A stretch of DNA of 64,000 nucleotides from Culex pipiens pallens (GCF_016801865.2 NC_068939.1:121321671-121385670), one strand, 5' to 3'. Shown: positions 31,343 through 42,616, numbered from the stretch's first letter. Program-made: numbers and translations. Notes: generated by a model not told the origin, from the sequence alone.

Positions 31343-32408
31343 CTGTACAAATCATTCTATTGAATGTTTATTTAAGTTTAAGAGTTGCCATAGAGAGCCT
31401 TTGGCTACAGGCGGGTTCACAGAACGCGTTCCAAACTTTGAAGAGAACGGCACGAAAAAGTGACGTTCTGTTTTTGGAACGAAAACCAATGGCTCCTGCG
31501 CGGTGGGTTCAGTTCGTTTTGAAGAAAGAGAACGAACGCAGAACGGGTTCCGTTCAAATTGCATGACTGCTTTTCAGCATCCATTTCAGTGCTGAACAGT
31601 AGAACTTTTCAGCATTTGTTTTGAAATGTGTTTCTATTCGATTCTGTTATTTTTAGTAGATAAAAGTAGGCTGTTTCGTCACGCGAGAATGACAGGAAAA
31701 GTAGGAAGTTTCAAGACGGAATTGCAAAAATTATTTTTCAGCAGTTTTTTTTTGGGTTCTTTTTGAGTTTTTATAAACCGACTTGAATCAGGAGTATTCT
31801 CAGTCAAAACATAAGCATTTTTAATTATTGAATTTTCAGAAATATTAGGGTAATTCTCCGCCAATTCACACAGCAGTTGCCCCGACCCCTCTTCGATTTT
31901 CGTGAAACTTTGTCCTAATAGGTAACTTTTGTCCCTGATCACGAATCCGAGGTCCGTTTTTTGATATCTCGTGACGGAGGGGTGGTACATTTTTGAACAT
32001 GCGAAAAAAGAGGTGTTTTCAATAATTTGCAGCCTGCTGCGGTGATGAGATAGAAATTTGGTGTCAAAGAGACTTCTATGTAAAATTAGACGCCCGATTT
32101 GATGGCGTACTCAGAATTTCGAAAAAAACGTTTTTTTCATCGAAAAATACACTAAAAAAGTTTTAAAAATTCTCCCATTTTCCGTTACTCGACTGTAAAT
32201 TTTTTTTTTTTTTTGAACATGTCATTTTATGGGAAATTTAATGTACTTTACGAATCTACATTGACCCAGAAGAGCCATTTTTTCATTTAGAACAAAATGT
32301 TTCATTTTAAAATTTCGTGTTTTTTCTAACTTTGTAGGGTTATTTTTCAGAGTGTAACTATGTTCTACAAAGTTGTAGAGCAGACAATTACAAAAATTAT
32401 GATATATA

Positions 32409-32828
32409 CACCCAAAATTCAGAGTCGAGATAATCGTTCTCTCAAAATTTATTGAGGGCTCAGTGCCAAAATCGATAGAATAATGGTATCAACTCACACC
32501 ATCATAACAAATGAGTTCATTCGTTAGTTGAATCAATAAATCTCCAACAAGTGTCATACATCGACTTCTGACTTCTCCTTGGTCACCAAGCTGTGGTGGC
32601 CGAGGCAGCTAAGTCAATGGATTGGTTTGTCAAAGGTCTCTGGTTCGATTCCCGTTGTCGACACTTTTGGTTTTTTGTTTGACGGATGAACTTTTTTTTG
32701 CAAATGAACCTCGAGAGAATAGTTCTATTGCCCATCTCGAGCTGTGTTCTCTGCGTCCGTGAATGGTACCACTATTCTCTCGACTCGAAACAATCATTCT
32801 CTCGGACTAGCGCTGCCAGTTTTGGGTG
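32409..32828. mobile_element. TA-flanked MITE carrying a tRNA-like segment
   Basis: The ends CACCCAAAAT... and ...AGTTTTGGGTG are inverted repeats between TA (32407-32408) and TA (32829-32830). The undisturbed counterpart GATATATAGACATAAGGGG at about 43181-43200 is a paralogous empty site and confirms the boundaries to the base. The words ATTCTCTC/GAGAGAAT recur near both ends. 420 bp, no coding capacity. Confidence 0.85.
32595..32663 (+). repeat. tRNA-Ser/Leu-like fragment
   Basis: GGTGGCCGAGGCAGCTAAG resembles a class II tRNA D arm (A box) and CTGGTTCGATTCCCG its T arm (B box). The anticodon region (GGATTGGTTTGTCAAAGG) is degenerate. A tRNA-derived segment captured in the MITE at 32409, not a gene. 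Confidence 0.55.
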
Positions 32829-32989
32829 TAGACATAAGGGGTTTGCTTATAAACATCACGAGTTATTTTACGAAAAAAAAGCCGAGTAGCAAATTTTAAA
32901 TCTTTTGTAAAACCTGCTAAGAAGTTGAAGCACCTTGTTTGTTACTTGAGAGCGCACCGTGATTATTAAACCGTAAGAAAATTGGATTT

Positions 32990-34830
32990 CTCATACATTT
33001 TTTCGATTTTTCCCATACAAACTTCACCTTCGAGTATCAATAGGAAAATGTTGACCAATTTTGCTCATATTTGTCCCAGTGTCCTAAAATACCTCAAGGA
33101 ACAATATTCAGCTTGTGGAGCGAGGTTTTGAGAAAAAGTCCCATATTCTGAGCTCCCTACTGCGCAGTTCTACATTTTTCAAAATACATATTTTTAGAGA
33201 GCTAAAAATTTACTGTCCACTTTGATCTTGAACAAAACTTTTGAGATTTACGATTAAAATATCTTTAAAGTATCTTCAAGAGTACTTTAGAAGCATGGTC
33301 AATAGTTTTATTTCACACTTCGTTGTTTGACTTGAAGTTATCCCAGAGAGGTTATTTTTAAGACCATTTTACATCGCCAAAACTGCCTCAAAACACAACT
33401 AAAACTATTTTTTTTTTTGACTTTATTAAACAAATAAAATGATTTGAAAAATAATCGACACTATTGTTTTAATCCAACGACAAAAAAGCATTTCCAAAAA
33501 TCTTTTTCGGATCTACCTCCTGCAAACAAATATGTGCATGCGCTACGGTCGTATTACTACGCGTTTTACTCTGCGATAAAACCGCATTAAAGCATACTGC
33601 AGTCTATATGTTTTTGCTTAATCTTGAACAAGAGCTTCTCAAGAAACATAGCTCTAATAACTGCTCTGAGTAAGAAAGAATAGATTTGATGAGGTCAGTC
33701 ATATTAACATGAAAAAATAACGGCAAAAAAACGGAAGCCATGTTGATTTTTCTGCTGATGTAGAAATAATTGTTCCATTAAAGATTACAAATCATAGTAA
33801 TTTTGAAAGATTCACACCTTCGATGCATATTTTTTCGAGGCATCTAAGAAAATTGATCAGTCAAATTTTTATGGCAAGAATTTTACGATAAAAATGACTA
33901 CGTAAAGTCATTTGTTATATTTATTTGGTTATTATAATATAATTATCGGTGTAAGCTCAAGTTCATCGGCCATTTGTGAATTAATTTCGAAAAGATTTAA
34001 TGGATTTCACGAAATAAATTTGAGAACTGTTTTTTCTTGGACAAATCTTTTTTATCGTCAATGAGAGCAAACAAGTTTAAGTATACTTTATTACAGTCTT
34101 GAAGAGCTCTTCTATGATGTTATAAATTTTTGAAGCTTGAGAATAAGTATTGTGACCCGGAGCGTTTGGTACGGTATGTCCACGCATCCTTCCTCCCCTG
34201 TAGATTCTGTGAAATGTGATCCGTTCACAGAATCCTCTCTGCGGTTAATGCAACGCAGTAGGCCTGGCCGCTTTTATGAGTGTAATACGTTTCGGGGATG
34301 CTCATTCAATAATATTGACAAGAAAGAACATGGGGCGTAATCTAATCACATGTTCTTCCAGGATGCTTTCATCGGACTGGCTGCGCTTGTGTTTGATTAG
34401 ATGATTAGATTAGATTAGAAGCTTGAGAATAAGTATTGTAAAAATCAACGTCAAAGTTGCTTAGTTTTAAATCACTCCGCATAAACGCTCTTGATAACAT
34501 CCTAAAATTGTCCACTTTGCTCTTAACTCAGGTTTAATGCTGATTTATTGTTGTTCTGGAGATAGATTGGTTTTATGATCATTTTTAGCTAAGATAACTT
34601 GAATCTATTTTCAAGAAAGTTCAAAAACTAAAATTGTTACTTGAGGCTACTTCCATCCAAATATTCTCAAAAGTGAGATTTTTTTCTCCTTCTTAGGCTT
34701 GGGTATCAATGGGTTAATCTCAACCAATTTCGCTCAAAATTTCCACAGATGCTTAAAATGGTCCAATAAATCGTTTTTCGCTTGTGGAGCAGGGGGTCAT
34801 TTTTTTCTGGGCACCCTACTGCGCAGTCAT
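32990..34830. repeat. AT-rich stretch bounded by two related repeat copies
   Basis: About 32990-33180 and 34680-34830 share order and wording: ATCAATGGGTTAA-like, CCAATTTTGCTCA, TGTCC, GCTTGTGGAGC and CCCTACTGCGCAGT. The DNA between has no supported exon, apart from the retroposon at 34154-34417. Confidence 0.5.
34154..34417 (+). mobile_element. Short retroposon with GATTA tail and 22-bp duplication
   Basis: A GC-richer 264-bp segment (GACCCGGAGCGTTTGG...) ends in a (GATTA)n-like tail and is flanked by a perfect 22-bp direct repeat at 34132-34153 and 34418-34439 that begins GAAGCTTGAGAATAAG. The duplication and repetitive tail show insertion by a LINE machinery. It is either a SINE or a truncated LINE 3' end; no pol III boxes are obvious. 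Confidence 0.8.
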
Positions 34831-36262
34831 GAACAATAAATTAAAAAGTGGATAGTAAAACGGCTATATCTCGAGGGCGGTGAACATTTTCATCGATTGA
34901 AAACTTGCTTTTACATCAAAAAATGATGTTAACAAGTTGTGGGAAGAAACAAAATTTAAAAAAAAAACTTGAAAATACAAGCCACTAGGTATTACAACAT
35001 TTTACACTAGTCCAGTTGATTGGCAATATTTGGTTTTAAAAGTATCAAATATTAATGACGATATTCTTTTTCCCTGAACTAAATATAATTCTCAACGCAG
35101 TAAAATTATTTTTTAATTGTTTTAAAATGATTTCACATCTATTCCATTAAATATTTTAATTTTTTAATTGATTTTTTAGCACTCTGGTTTTTTGGACCGA
35201 GTTTGTAGGTTAGACCGAGTTAAAATTTGTTTAATTTCAACGGGTAACATCTTACCGTCTAGTAGTTAGAGAAAACACTCCTTAAAAGTTGATGAAAATA
35301 GATCCACAAGTTTTTTTACAAATGCAAATGCGTAATTTATTTGATGAATTAATTCACACGTTCTTTACCCCTTGTTGCATCCACTCAAGTAATATTTCGT
35401 CTTAATAAATATGTCACCGAAATTCTCACTGCATTGTGGAATAGCGCCAATTGGTCGTGGGAGGTGTTACTATGAAGTTCGTAGTGCTTAAATTTAGCTC
35501 GCACGTTGATTTTCTCTCTAACTTTGAAACCACTTCTAAACATACACACACACGATGTGAATGGAGACATACGATGCGAACAGCTGCTAATATTTCGCTC
35601 TACAGCGTTAATTGCTCTTTTATATTGCAATGAAAATGATTTAACCTCATTCTAGGCCAGCCCGTGAGTATGAAGAGATACACATCGTATCTTGTCAATG
35701 TACAAAAAAAAACATAGTTTTTGGAATTGGCTTATTTTACGTGTTTTTATCTAATTTTATATGAATTTGATACAAAATAAAAATTAAAATATGAAACCTC
35801 AAAATTTGCACTGCTAGGTAAACGATTTGTCGTTTCTTTCTAACCCAAAGTCTGTTTGTTTTTACTTCTGTCAACTCTAATCTGGCCTTCGGTGGTGTCA
35901 GAAATCTGGGTGATTTATTCCTGGACCCTTTTTCAAACGCCGCTGCTGGAGCAGAATCCCACTCACCTGCTGGCAAGAAGGACGTTATGATATTGCTATA
36001 TTTTTATCGTTTTTTTTTTTTAATTTCTAGGGAGTTGTCTGTGTGTGCGTGTGCGTGTGTTTGAAGTGGTCAAGAATCAGAATCTTGTCGAAGGAACCAA
36101 AATAGCAATGGTAATGTAGTTCTTGGAAGTAGAACTCATTACTAGCCTTGTTGAATAAAATAAATAATTCTACAGAACCAAGAAATAAAACTAAGAAAAC
36201 TAATGAACAAAAAAATCTTTGTTATCATGTGTCCACGAGTTAATCAAAAGATATTTTTTAAA
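34831..36262. other. AT-rich DNA, no supported gene
   Basis: ORFs at 35385-35633 overlap on both strands. On the minus strand a perfect donor string CAGGTGAGT occurs near 35965, but no exon with coding character precedes it. A GT-rich run (36038-36063) is a small microsatellite. Confidence 0.4.
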
Positions 36263-36265
36263 TAA

Positions 36266-36680
36266 ATTTTTGCAATTCCGTCGTGAAACTACTTACTTTT
36301 CCTGTCATTCTTGAACGACGAAATAGCCTACTTTTTTGTACCAAAAATAACAGAATCGAATAGAAACACTTTTCAAAATAAATGCTGAAAAGTTCTACTT
36401 TTCAGCACTCAAATGGGTTGGAAAAGTAACACTTTTCAACATATTTTGATTTAAACGATTTATTGACAAAATACATGAAAATTTGTCATAAAATTTCACT
36501 CAGTGTGTGTTTTTTGGAATTGCAAAAAATGTTGTATGGAACTCGTTGCAAAACTTGATTTTTTCAGCACTCTTCGTATTTATTCAACTCGGTGAACCTC
36601 GTTGGATAAATGTACGACTCGTGCTGAAAAATTCCTCTTTTTGCAACTTGTTGCATAAACTACTATTTCGAATTATTTGA
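36266..36680. mobile_element. TTTGCAATTCCG MITE, truncated copy
   Basis: Starts TTTTTGCAATTCCGTCGTGA and follows, in reverse, the element at 30419-31730: CATTCTTGAACGACGAAATAG, TTTTCAGCACT, CACTCAGTG, ACTCGTTGCAAAACTTG, CTCGGTGAACCTCGTTGG. The second terminal repeat is missing. It contains several short self-complementary words (AACTTTTCAGC / GCTGAAAAGTT). Confidence 0.7.
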
Positions 36681-38280
36681 CCGATTTCAGAAGTGATCAA
36701 AAATCAATTTTCTGAAAAAGCAAACTCTCGAAAAAATCAAGAATTTACGAGCATGGCCTATTAAACACACGAGGTTTTGGCCGTTGTTTTTTATGCAGAT
36801 TGCATAATAGTACCATCCTAATCCACCATGACGAATTTTTATTGATAAATTGTTTTTTTTTTACATTTTTTTAATGAAATGTTTTAAAATTTACCCGTTT
36901 TTCGATTTTATTTTTTATTTTTTATTTTTTTTTTACGTTCCATACTGTACCAACATCTAATTTTTCGAAAAGTTTTTACAAATCTACAATTTGTTTAGTT
37001 TTTTTGATTTTTTGCTACCTAGCAAAAACAAAAAAAACATAATTAAATCTCCAGCTGTTATCAATAACTGGGGTGAATCGAGACTGAATCTCTATTCTAA
37101 CAGAAATCAACCCTAAAAAAACATTGTCAACTGTCCCTATTCACCCAAGTTTGCAGTACCTACTTTTTATCGCGGATCGGCATTTGTAGTTGAAGATCTC
37201 ATAAGAAGATAAGAATGTTGTGTACAATACATAAATGGTAACTTTCAAGTGCACTAAAAATAACCTAAATGCTAATGTTACGGAGGATATCCTATCAAAA
37301 TGAGATATTAAGACAGACAGGTGTTACTCCGTACACCACTTAAGCATATTCCCCGAGGCGTCACGCGTGCTTTAAAAGTGCCATTTCTTTTTTCTTCTTG
37401 GCTTTTTTCCAGTTAGTAGAATAGAATGTTTCTACAGTTTTTTATCCAGATTCTTAAGCGAAAGTGACGTTACGAATTGTGCACACCTGAAATGTCAAAA
37501 TCACGCAGTGGTACCAACATTACAAACGAAGTGTGCCATGGCATGACAGCCACACTTCTTTTTGCAATGTTGTATTTTTTTTTTCTTCTAAAGTTGTACC
37601 ACAACACGATTTTGATGTTTCGGGCGTGCAACACTCGTAAAGCCATCTTCGCTTAAAAATTTGGATAAGTTAAGGTGAAGCCAATGATCATTTTCGAAGA
37701 AAATTGATCATCACTATAAAATATTCTGTATTAAATTCAATTTAACGAATTTCAGCATCAAAATGAATCAGCATGTGCCGGTTGTTGCCTTCTGGAAGCC
37801 ACTGAAAGAAATTTTGATCTAAATCAATAAGGCTTCAAAATTTTTATAATTTTGTGGCACAGTCATTGACGTTCTAGTTGGCAATCATTGATTAATGACG
37901 ATTTCCATAACTTCACAAGGAATGGGATAATCGTTACCAAAAGGAATCAGCATGTGTAGGGCACTATAAACAACTTGTTGAAGGAATTTTGTCAAAATAT
38001 TGAAAGCGACGCAAAATTTATATCTTTGAAAGAAAAATCATGACAATAATGGAAGTCTTCACGTTAACGAAATGTCAAGTTTGCTGTTACGAATACAGTC
38101 ATGCCCCGGTTTTGCACGCCTCAAAATTATAGAGTTATCTACGTGCACATGTATTGCGTGTTTGTACACGAAGAGTTTTCAGGTTAAAATTTGTACCCGC
38201 CAGCAAAAACATAAACTTTGAAAAATATTTGCAACGATCTTATATGTTTGAAAAAAATCCGATCATTTGTAACCCAACAA
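36681..38280. other. AT-rich DNA, nothing recognised
   Basis: No ORF above 60 codons of coding quality, no clear inverted repeat. The paired strings CCATGGCATGACAGCCACAC and neighbouring AATGTTG words near 37500-37560 suggest a decayed repeat only. Confidence 0.4.
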
Positions 38281-38670
38281 AATTTTGACAGTTTTTTTTC
38301 GAAAATACGTAGTTTTTTTCTGACAATTCTGAGTATTTTCAAACAAGGTTGTTATTACATTAGAACTGTATGAAAAAAAATCCGGTCATTTGATACCCAT
38401 ATCGTGAAAACTGGAATTTTGTAATTGAGTATTTCCAAAAAAAATTGTTTTTACATTCCAAATGTATGCAAAATCATGTAACTTTCATGTAACTATAATT
38501 ACAATGGGTAGCTGCCATCATCCCGATTCCAAAACACTATATTTTTTTATGTTTGTATAATTTTTCATTCGATTATAGCCAATGTCGCCCATTTAGCCAA
38601 AATCCCCTTTGTGTGCTAGTTATGCACGGGTTTGCATCCCCCATTTACGGTGCTAAACCGAGGCCTGACT
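38281..38670 (-). repeat. Copy of the tandem-repeat/AGCTGCCATC element of 1300-1808
   Basis: AAAATACGTAGTTTT, TTTGATACCCATAT and TAGCTGCCATCATCCCGATT repeat the wording of 1345-1760. It is diverged and shorter than the copy at the left edge of the window. Confidence 0.6.
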
Positions 38671-38769
38671 GTAATATCGCTCTGAGTGTTTTCACGAATA
38701 AAAGCATCACAAAGTTTTTTCACGAGGACATTTGTTGCTTTTGAAAGCTTTTGATAATTTTTTCTGTTA

Positions 38770-39001
38770 CACACAGAAAAATGTTTTGTAGAATCAGCCT
38801 GTACGAGGTATGAATCATTTTTTTTTTAATATAATCAACAAAAAATTGCGTTGAAGCAAACCTGGATTTTCTCAATTCCTCAAAAGTCTTTTGTTGTTTT
38901 GAAAAAGCTGCTTTGACGTTTAGCATTGATTCAACAAAAATCTTGATTTTCAAATCATCAAAACGTTTTGTTGACTCAAATATGCCTTATTTTTCTGCGT
39001 G
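38770..39001. mobile_element. TA-flanked MITE with CAC(A/G)CAGAAAAAT ends, copy 1
   Basis: Left end CACACAGAAAAAT, right end ATTTTTCTGCGTG, TA on each side (38768-38769 and 39002-39003). Internal words GCTGCTTTGACGTTTAGC and GATTTTCAAATCA are shared with the shorter copy at 49379-49485. 232 bp, non-coding. Confidence 0.75.
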
Positions 39002-39003
39002 TA

Positions 39004-39869
39004 GGAATTTGGAAAGATCAATAACTATCATCACCAATAAATAACATTAAACTAAGGCAAACCTGAAAAGCTACCCAAATTGTCCTTTTAAAATCAAACT
39101 TACATTAACATAAAAAAAAAAACCTAATTGGCAAATTCAAAATCCATTTAAATTTTAAAAAGTTTTGTTGTCATCATTTGCTTCCGTATAAATCCGTATT
39201 ACATGAAAAAATCCGTCAAAATTCCGGCTTGTTAAAAATCCACGAAGAGGGTTGAATATCCGTACGATAAGGATAAAATCCGTACAGTTGATAGCCTTAC
39301 TTCCATATGTTTATAGGACCTTTTTAAAAAAAGCTCTAGATTTGATTTTGATAATGTGTTTTTAAAAATTTCCTTCTAAATATAGATCAACAGTGGGTCA
39401 CATCCCCCTACTCCCCAGTTGATGTACGACGTGATGTCGTCCTTTTAACGGTGGAATGCATTACCCTTAATGGAACTGGAAGTGGAATCCAATTCTCCGC
39501 TCACTGCACGTTTTGGCAGTACATTTCACGAAATTATCTTTCTCGCGGGCACTTCATGCCGGAATGTTTATTTGACTTTTGAAATGCTCGATTTGCGTAC
39601 CACCGTTGTTCCCGCCATACCTGTTGATTCGAATCTAGTCACGACTCGACGAAAAACCGCCACGGATTATTGCCGAAACGTTGAAATCGATCCACCGACA
39701 ACCACAGCATCGTGTGTCAAAAGCATGCATGTTTATTTTCTTTTTTCTGCTCGCCACAACGCCAACACAAACCACACGGTTCGTGAAATACTGAATTTTA
39801 GCCCATCTTGGTTTTCTGTCACGTACGTTTCCTGAACAACGATTCGTTACGCGATGCCGGGTCGTAAAA
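39004..39869. other. Spacer passing into GC-richer DNA upstream of a short spliced ORF
   Basis: 39004-39400 is AT-rich. 39400-39869 is clearly richer in GC and CpG (ACGACGTGATGTCG, TTCCCGCC, ACTCGACG). A 121-codon frame (39470-39835) lies here, but it has no recognisable domain and overlaps a minus-strand frame; the region may be promoter or 5' UTR of the short gene that follows. Confidence 0.35.
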
Positions 39870-40051
39870 ATGGCAGCACTGCCGGCCGCCGGGCTGAGGT
39901 TAAAATATGTGGCCACGGTAAGTGATTCTGGCAGCAGCAGTAACATGCTTTGGTTGGGATCAATTTATGAAGACAATTAATTTTCTCTTCATGATTTGTT
40001 TTTTAGGAGCCTAATACTTTGCAGACGAACTTTTTTATGCATGTCAAATGA
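39870..40051 (+). CDS. Candidate two-exon gene for a 30-residue peptide
   Basis: ATG 39870 has a good start context (AAAAATGG) and reads MAALPAAGLRLKYVAT to a strong donor ACG|GTAAGT at 39917/39918. An 89-bp intron with a T-rich tract ends in TTTTTTAG at 40006. The frame continues in phase 0 (EPNTLQTNFFMHVK) to TGA 40049-40051. Intron length and both sites fit dipteran short introns. The N-terminus (no acidic residues, Ala/Leu with Arg and Lys) would suit a mitochondrial targeting peptide or a small amphipathic protein. AATAAA follows at 40211. The family is not recognised. Alternatives: the first exon may splice to a more distant exon, or the whole is non-coding. An overlapping ATG at 39854 gives a different, equally short frame. 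Confidence 0.35.
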
Positions 40052-40210
40052 GAAAACTAAAGCGGAGGAATTTGACTGAAAAGAAAAGTTACCTACAGAT
40101 AAATCAAATCTTGAATAGTTTATCATTAAAAAGTTCGAAAATCAAGTGAGAAATGTAAGATTTTTCGAAAACTTTAAAATTATACTAAAAACCCAATTAT
40201 ATTCATACAA

Positions 40211-40216
40211 AATAAA
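40211..40216 (+). terminator. AATAAA polyadenylation signal candidate
   Basis: AATAAA 160 bp after the stop of the short spliced ORF. A/T-rich context makes chance occurrence easy, so it is supportive only. Confidence 0.3.
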
Positions 40217-40399
40217 ACTTCAAGAATTCGGGGATTGTGTAACCTCTCTGGGTTATTGCAGATTAGAAAAGTACTTCCCATAAAATTAAATGTTTCTCGA
40301 CTAGATTTTTGATAGTTGGCAGGAAAATGGCAGCATGGCAGTTTTGAACTAATTTTATAGCTTTAAAAAAACCTGTTTGTTGAATTTGACCCTTGAATG
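40217..40399. other. Spacer
   Basis: No feature seen between the candidate short gene and the foldback element that begins near 40400. Confidence 0.4.
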
Positions 40400-42573
40400 G
40401 AATTGTAGAAACTTTGTAGACATGTTATCCTACGCTTATGTTAGCCATGTTTGTGTATATGGAGCCAGTTTCACTCGATAATGACATTTGAGAAGGGCGT
40501 ATGCGTTTTAAATATTTTTGTAATTCGTAATTTAAAATATTCCTATACATCGAAGCCGTTGCATCGTATCAAAAAGTGGTCAAAGACAAACTTGTAGGAA
40601 ATTGTACGGACTTTCCGAAAAAAAAAATGCACAGAACGAAAAAAAACATGCCGCTTTTATGAGATTTTAGGATTTTTAAGTTTAAAAGTCAATTTTGAAG
40701 GTGAGTCCACGATTTTTTTTCGTTCAAAATTTTTGTGAAAATAGCATAAGATGTTACAAAAAGACTCACGAAAAATTCAGGATGGAGCAACACACCTAGA
40801 AAAATACAAATTATCATTTACTGAAACAGTTTTTTTTATAAAGTGACCTAAACGTCAAAATTTTCAAAAACCGAATACGGAAATCGATTCTCCAGACAAT
40901 TTTACATAATAGTCTCCATATTGACCACTGTCCTAAGTCCAATCCTTGTGAAGTTACAGAGGTTTTAAAAATAAAAATGCTGAAAAAATAGGTTTTTTGA
41001 TGGTGTTTGGCGATTTCTATGTGACAGACTTGATTATTCAGTCTCGTAATTTTTTTTACCGGAAGCTCGTCCAATTTTCCATAAGATTGTCTTTGACCAC
41101 ATTTCAATTGGAAGTTCGGGCTCATTACTCATAACTGGAAACTGTTTTTTTTTTTTCAGTGTAGTTCAGTGAATGGTAGTAACCTGGATAGTAAATTTGC
41201 TTAAGTCTTGATAAGTTATTTCGAAAAGTGGTCAAAGACAATCTTACTCGGACCAGCTTTCCGGTAAAAATATTTTTTTTATTTTTAAAACCACTATAAC
41301 TTCACAAGGATTGGATTTAGGGCAGTGATCAATATGGAGACTTTTATATAAAATTGTCTGGAGAATCGATCTCCGTATTCGGTTTTTGAAAATTTTGACG
41401 TTAAGACCACTTTTCAAAAAAAAGCAGTTTCAGAAAATGATTTTAATATTTTTTTAGGTGAGTTGCTCCATCCTGCATTTTTCGTGAGTCTTTTTGTAAC
41501 ATCTTAGGCTATTTTCACTACAATTTTGAACGAAAAACAACCGTGGGCTCACCTTTAAATTTGACTTTTAAATTAAAAAATCAAAAAGTCTCATAAAAGT
41601 GGCGTGTTTTTTTCTCTCAGTGTATTTTTTTAAGAAAGCCCGTAAAATTTCCTACAAGTTTGTCTATGACAACTTTTTGATACGCTGCAACGGCTTCGAG
41701 ATATAGAATTATTTAAATTACGAATTACACAAATCGTCAGCTGTGTGCTATCTTGTGACATAGACCATTTTGGTCGAAAATGGGTTAATGATGACGTTTT
41801 GCTATACTTAACAAACACTACAAGATGCTTTAAAGTTTAAACCGATTTTCGAAACTCGCTTCCGTTTCCCGGATATCGCAATACACACTTGTGACATAGA
41901 CCAATTTATCATCAAAATGATTGTGCACACTTGTGACATGTCATACATGTTGTTGGAAAATGTGGAAAAATTTTCTTGTTTTACACTAATTTATGTACAC
42001 ACATACTTTTTAAAGGCAATGCAACCTTTTGTTTATAAAAATAAACTGATTAAGTCGATTAAACCATTGATTTGAGCTTATTTTAGTTTGTATGGGAATT
42101 CTGTGCACACTTGTGACACGTAGTACAATTTTACTTTCGAAACACACTTGTGACACGTGCTTTTCAGATTTGTGTTTACATTATTTACTGTATCTTTTAA
42201 CTGGTGTAACCAAATTAGTTGAAACTTGGAGCATTTGTTAAGCGATAGTATACGAACCGATTGCTTCAAAAAGTTTGACTCTATCATGCATAGTTACCAA
42301 CAAACTTTAAAAATCGATTTTCTCGAAATGTACCAAATGGTCATTGTCACATGATAGCACACAACTGACGAAATATTCAAAACGCTCAAATGTCATTATC
42401 GAGTGAAACTGGCTCCATATACACAAAAATGGCTTACATAAGCGTAGGATATGCTCAGAACTCAAATGTCATTCTCGAGTGCTAGAATGACTTGTCTACA
42501 AGGTTTTATTAAAATCGGAAATGTCGAGTTTAAAGATACATCAAACATATCTGTTTTGAGTTGGAATTGCCCA
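40400..42573. mobile_element. Long foldback element of the GAGCAATTCC family, diverged copy
   Basis: The left arm (about 40400-41150) and right arm (about 41170-42573) are inverse: TTTGTAGACATGTTATCCTA, TATGGAGCCAGTTTCACTCG, CATCGAAGCCGTTGC and GGTCAAAGACAAACTTGTAG recur reversed at the right. The centre is near 41160-41200. It is a diverged copy of the element at 46892-48539. A 636-bp element is inserted in the right arm. The outer left end is too diverged to set exactly. Confidence 0.7.
41735..42370. mobile_element. Inverted-repeat element with CGTCAGYTGTGTGCTATC ends
   Basis: CGTCAGCTGTGTGCTATCTT at the left mirrors the inverse of CGTCAGTTGTGTGCTATCAT at the right. AAAT is duplicated (41731-41734 and 42371-42374). 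The phrase CACACTTGTGACA(T/C) recurs inside at about 41887, 41929, 42102 and 42142. 636 bp, non-coding. A 76-bp miniature with the same ends lies at 44722-44797. Confidence 0.75.
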
Positions 42574-42616
42574 ATAGTGAGAAATAGCTAATTAGATGAG
42601 AAAATATAAGAATATA

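Larger units (their letters stand above)
30786..31569. mobile_element. hAT-like non-autonomous element with tRNA-like segments in both arms
   Basis: The ends CAGTCATGCTTTTGAACGGG and inverse of CAGTCATGCAATTTGAACGG are inverted repeats, and CTTTTCAG is duplicated at 30778-30785 and 31570-31577, an 8-bp hAT-type duplication. Several GAACGAACG / CGTTCGTTC words lie near both ends. Each arm contains a tRNA-like A box/B box pair pointing inward. No transposase frame. 784 bp. Confidence 0.78.
30419..31730. mobile_element. MITE with TTTGCAATTCCG ends, split by a hAT-like insertion
   Basis: Inverted ends: TTTTGCAATTCCGTTGTGAA at the left and the inverse of TTTTTGCAATTCCGTCTTGA at the right. Internal wording such as CAACGAGGTTCACCGAGTTG, GTGCTGAAAA and TCAGCAC-type hairpins matches the copy at 36266-36680, which is reversed and truncated. 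The block 30786-31569 is a later insertion. Confidence 0.75.
31852..32885. mobile_element. Partial foldback of the GGGTAATTCTC family, with a MITE inserted
   Basis: Starts GGGTAATTCTCCGCCAATTC after ATTA and follows the left arm of the elements at 42617 and 51194 (GATCACGAATCCGAGGTCCG, CAGACAATTACAAAAATT, then GACATAAGGGGTTTGCTTAT at about 32831). The second arm is missing: it stops shortly after TTTTACGAAAAAAAA near 32880. The MITE 32409-32828 interrupts the arm. Confidence 0.78.

Noticed and set aside
32595..32663. Possible tRNA-Ser/Leu gene
   Set aside because: A and B boxes are present but the anticodon arm is degenerate and no acceptor stem closes; it lies within a MITE.
35940..35976. 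Perfect splice-donor string CAGGTGAGT on the minus strand near 35965
   Set aside because: No exon of coding character or promoter precedes it; a nine-base match occurs by chance in this much DNA.
39470..39835. 121-codon frame in a GC-richer region
   Set aside because: No domain or recognisable family, overlaps an opposite-strand frame, and ends just before the better-supported spliced ORF. Kept only as possible promoter or UTR.
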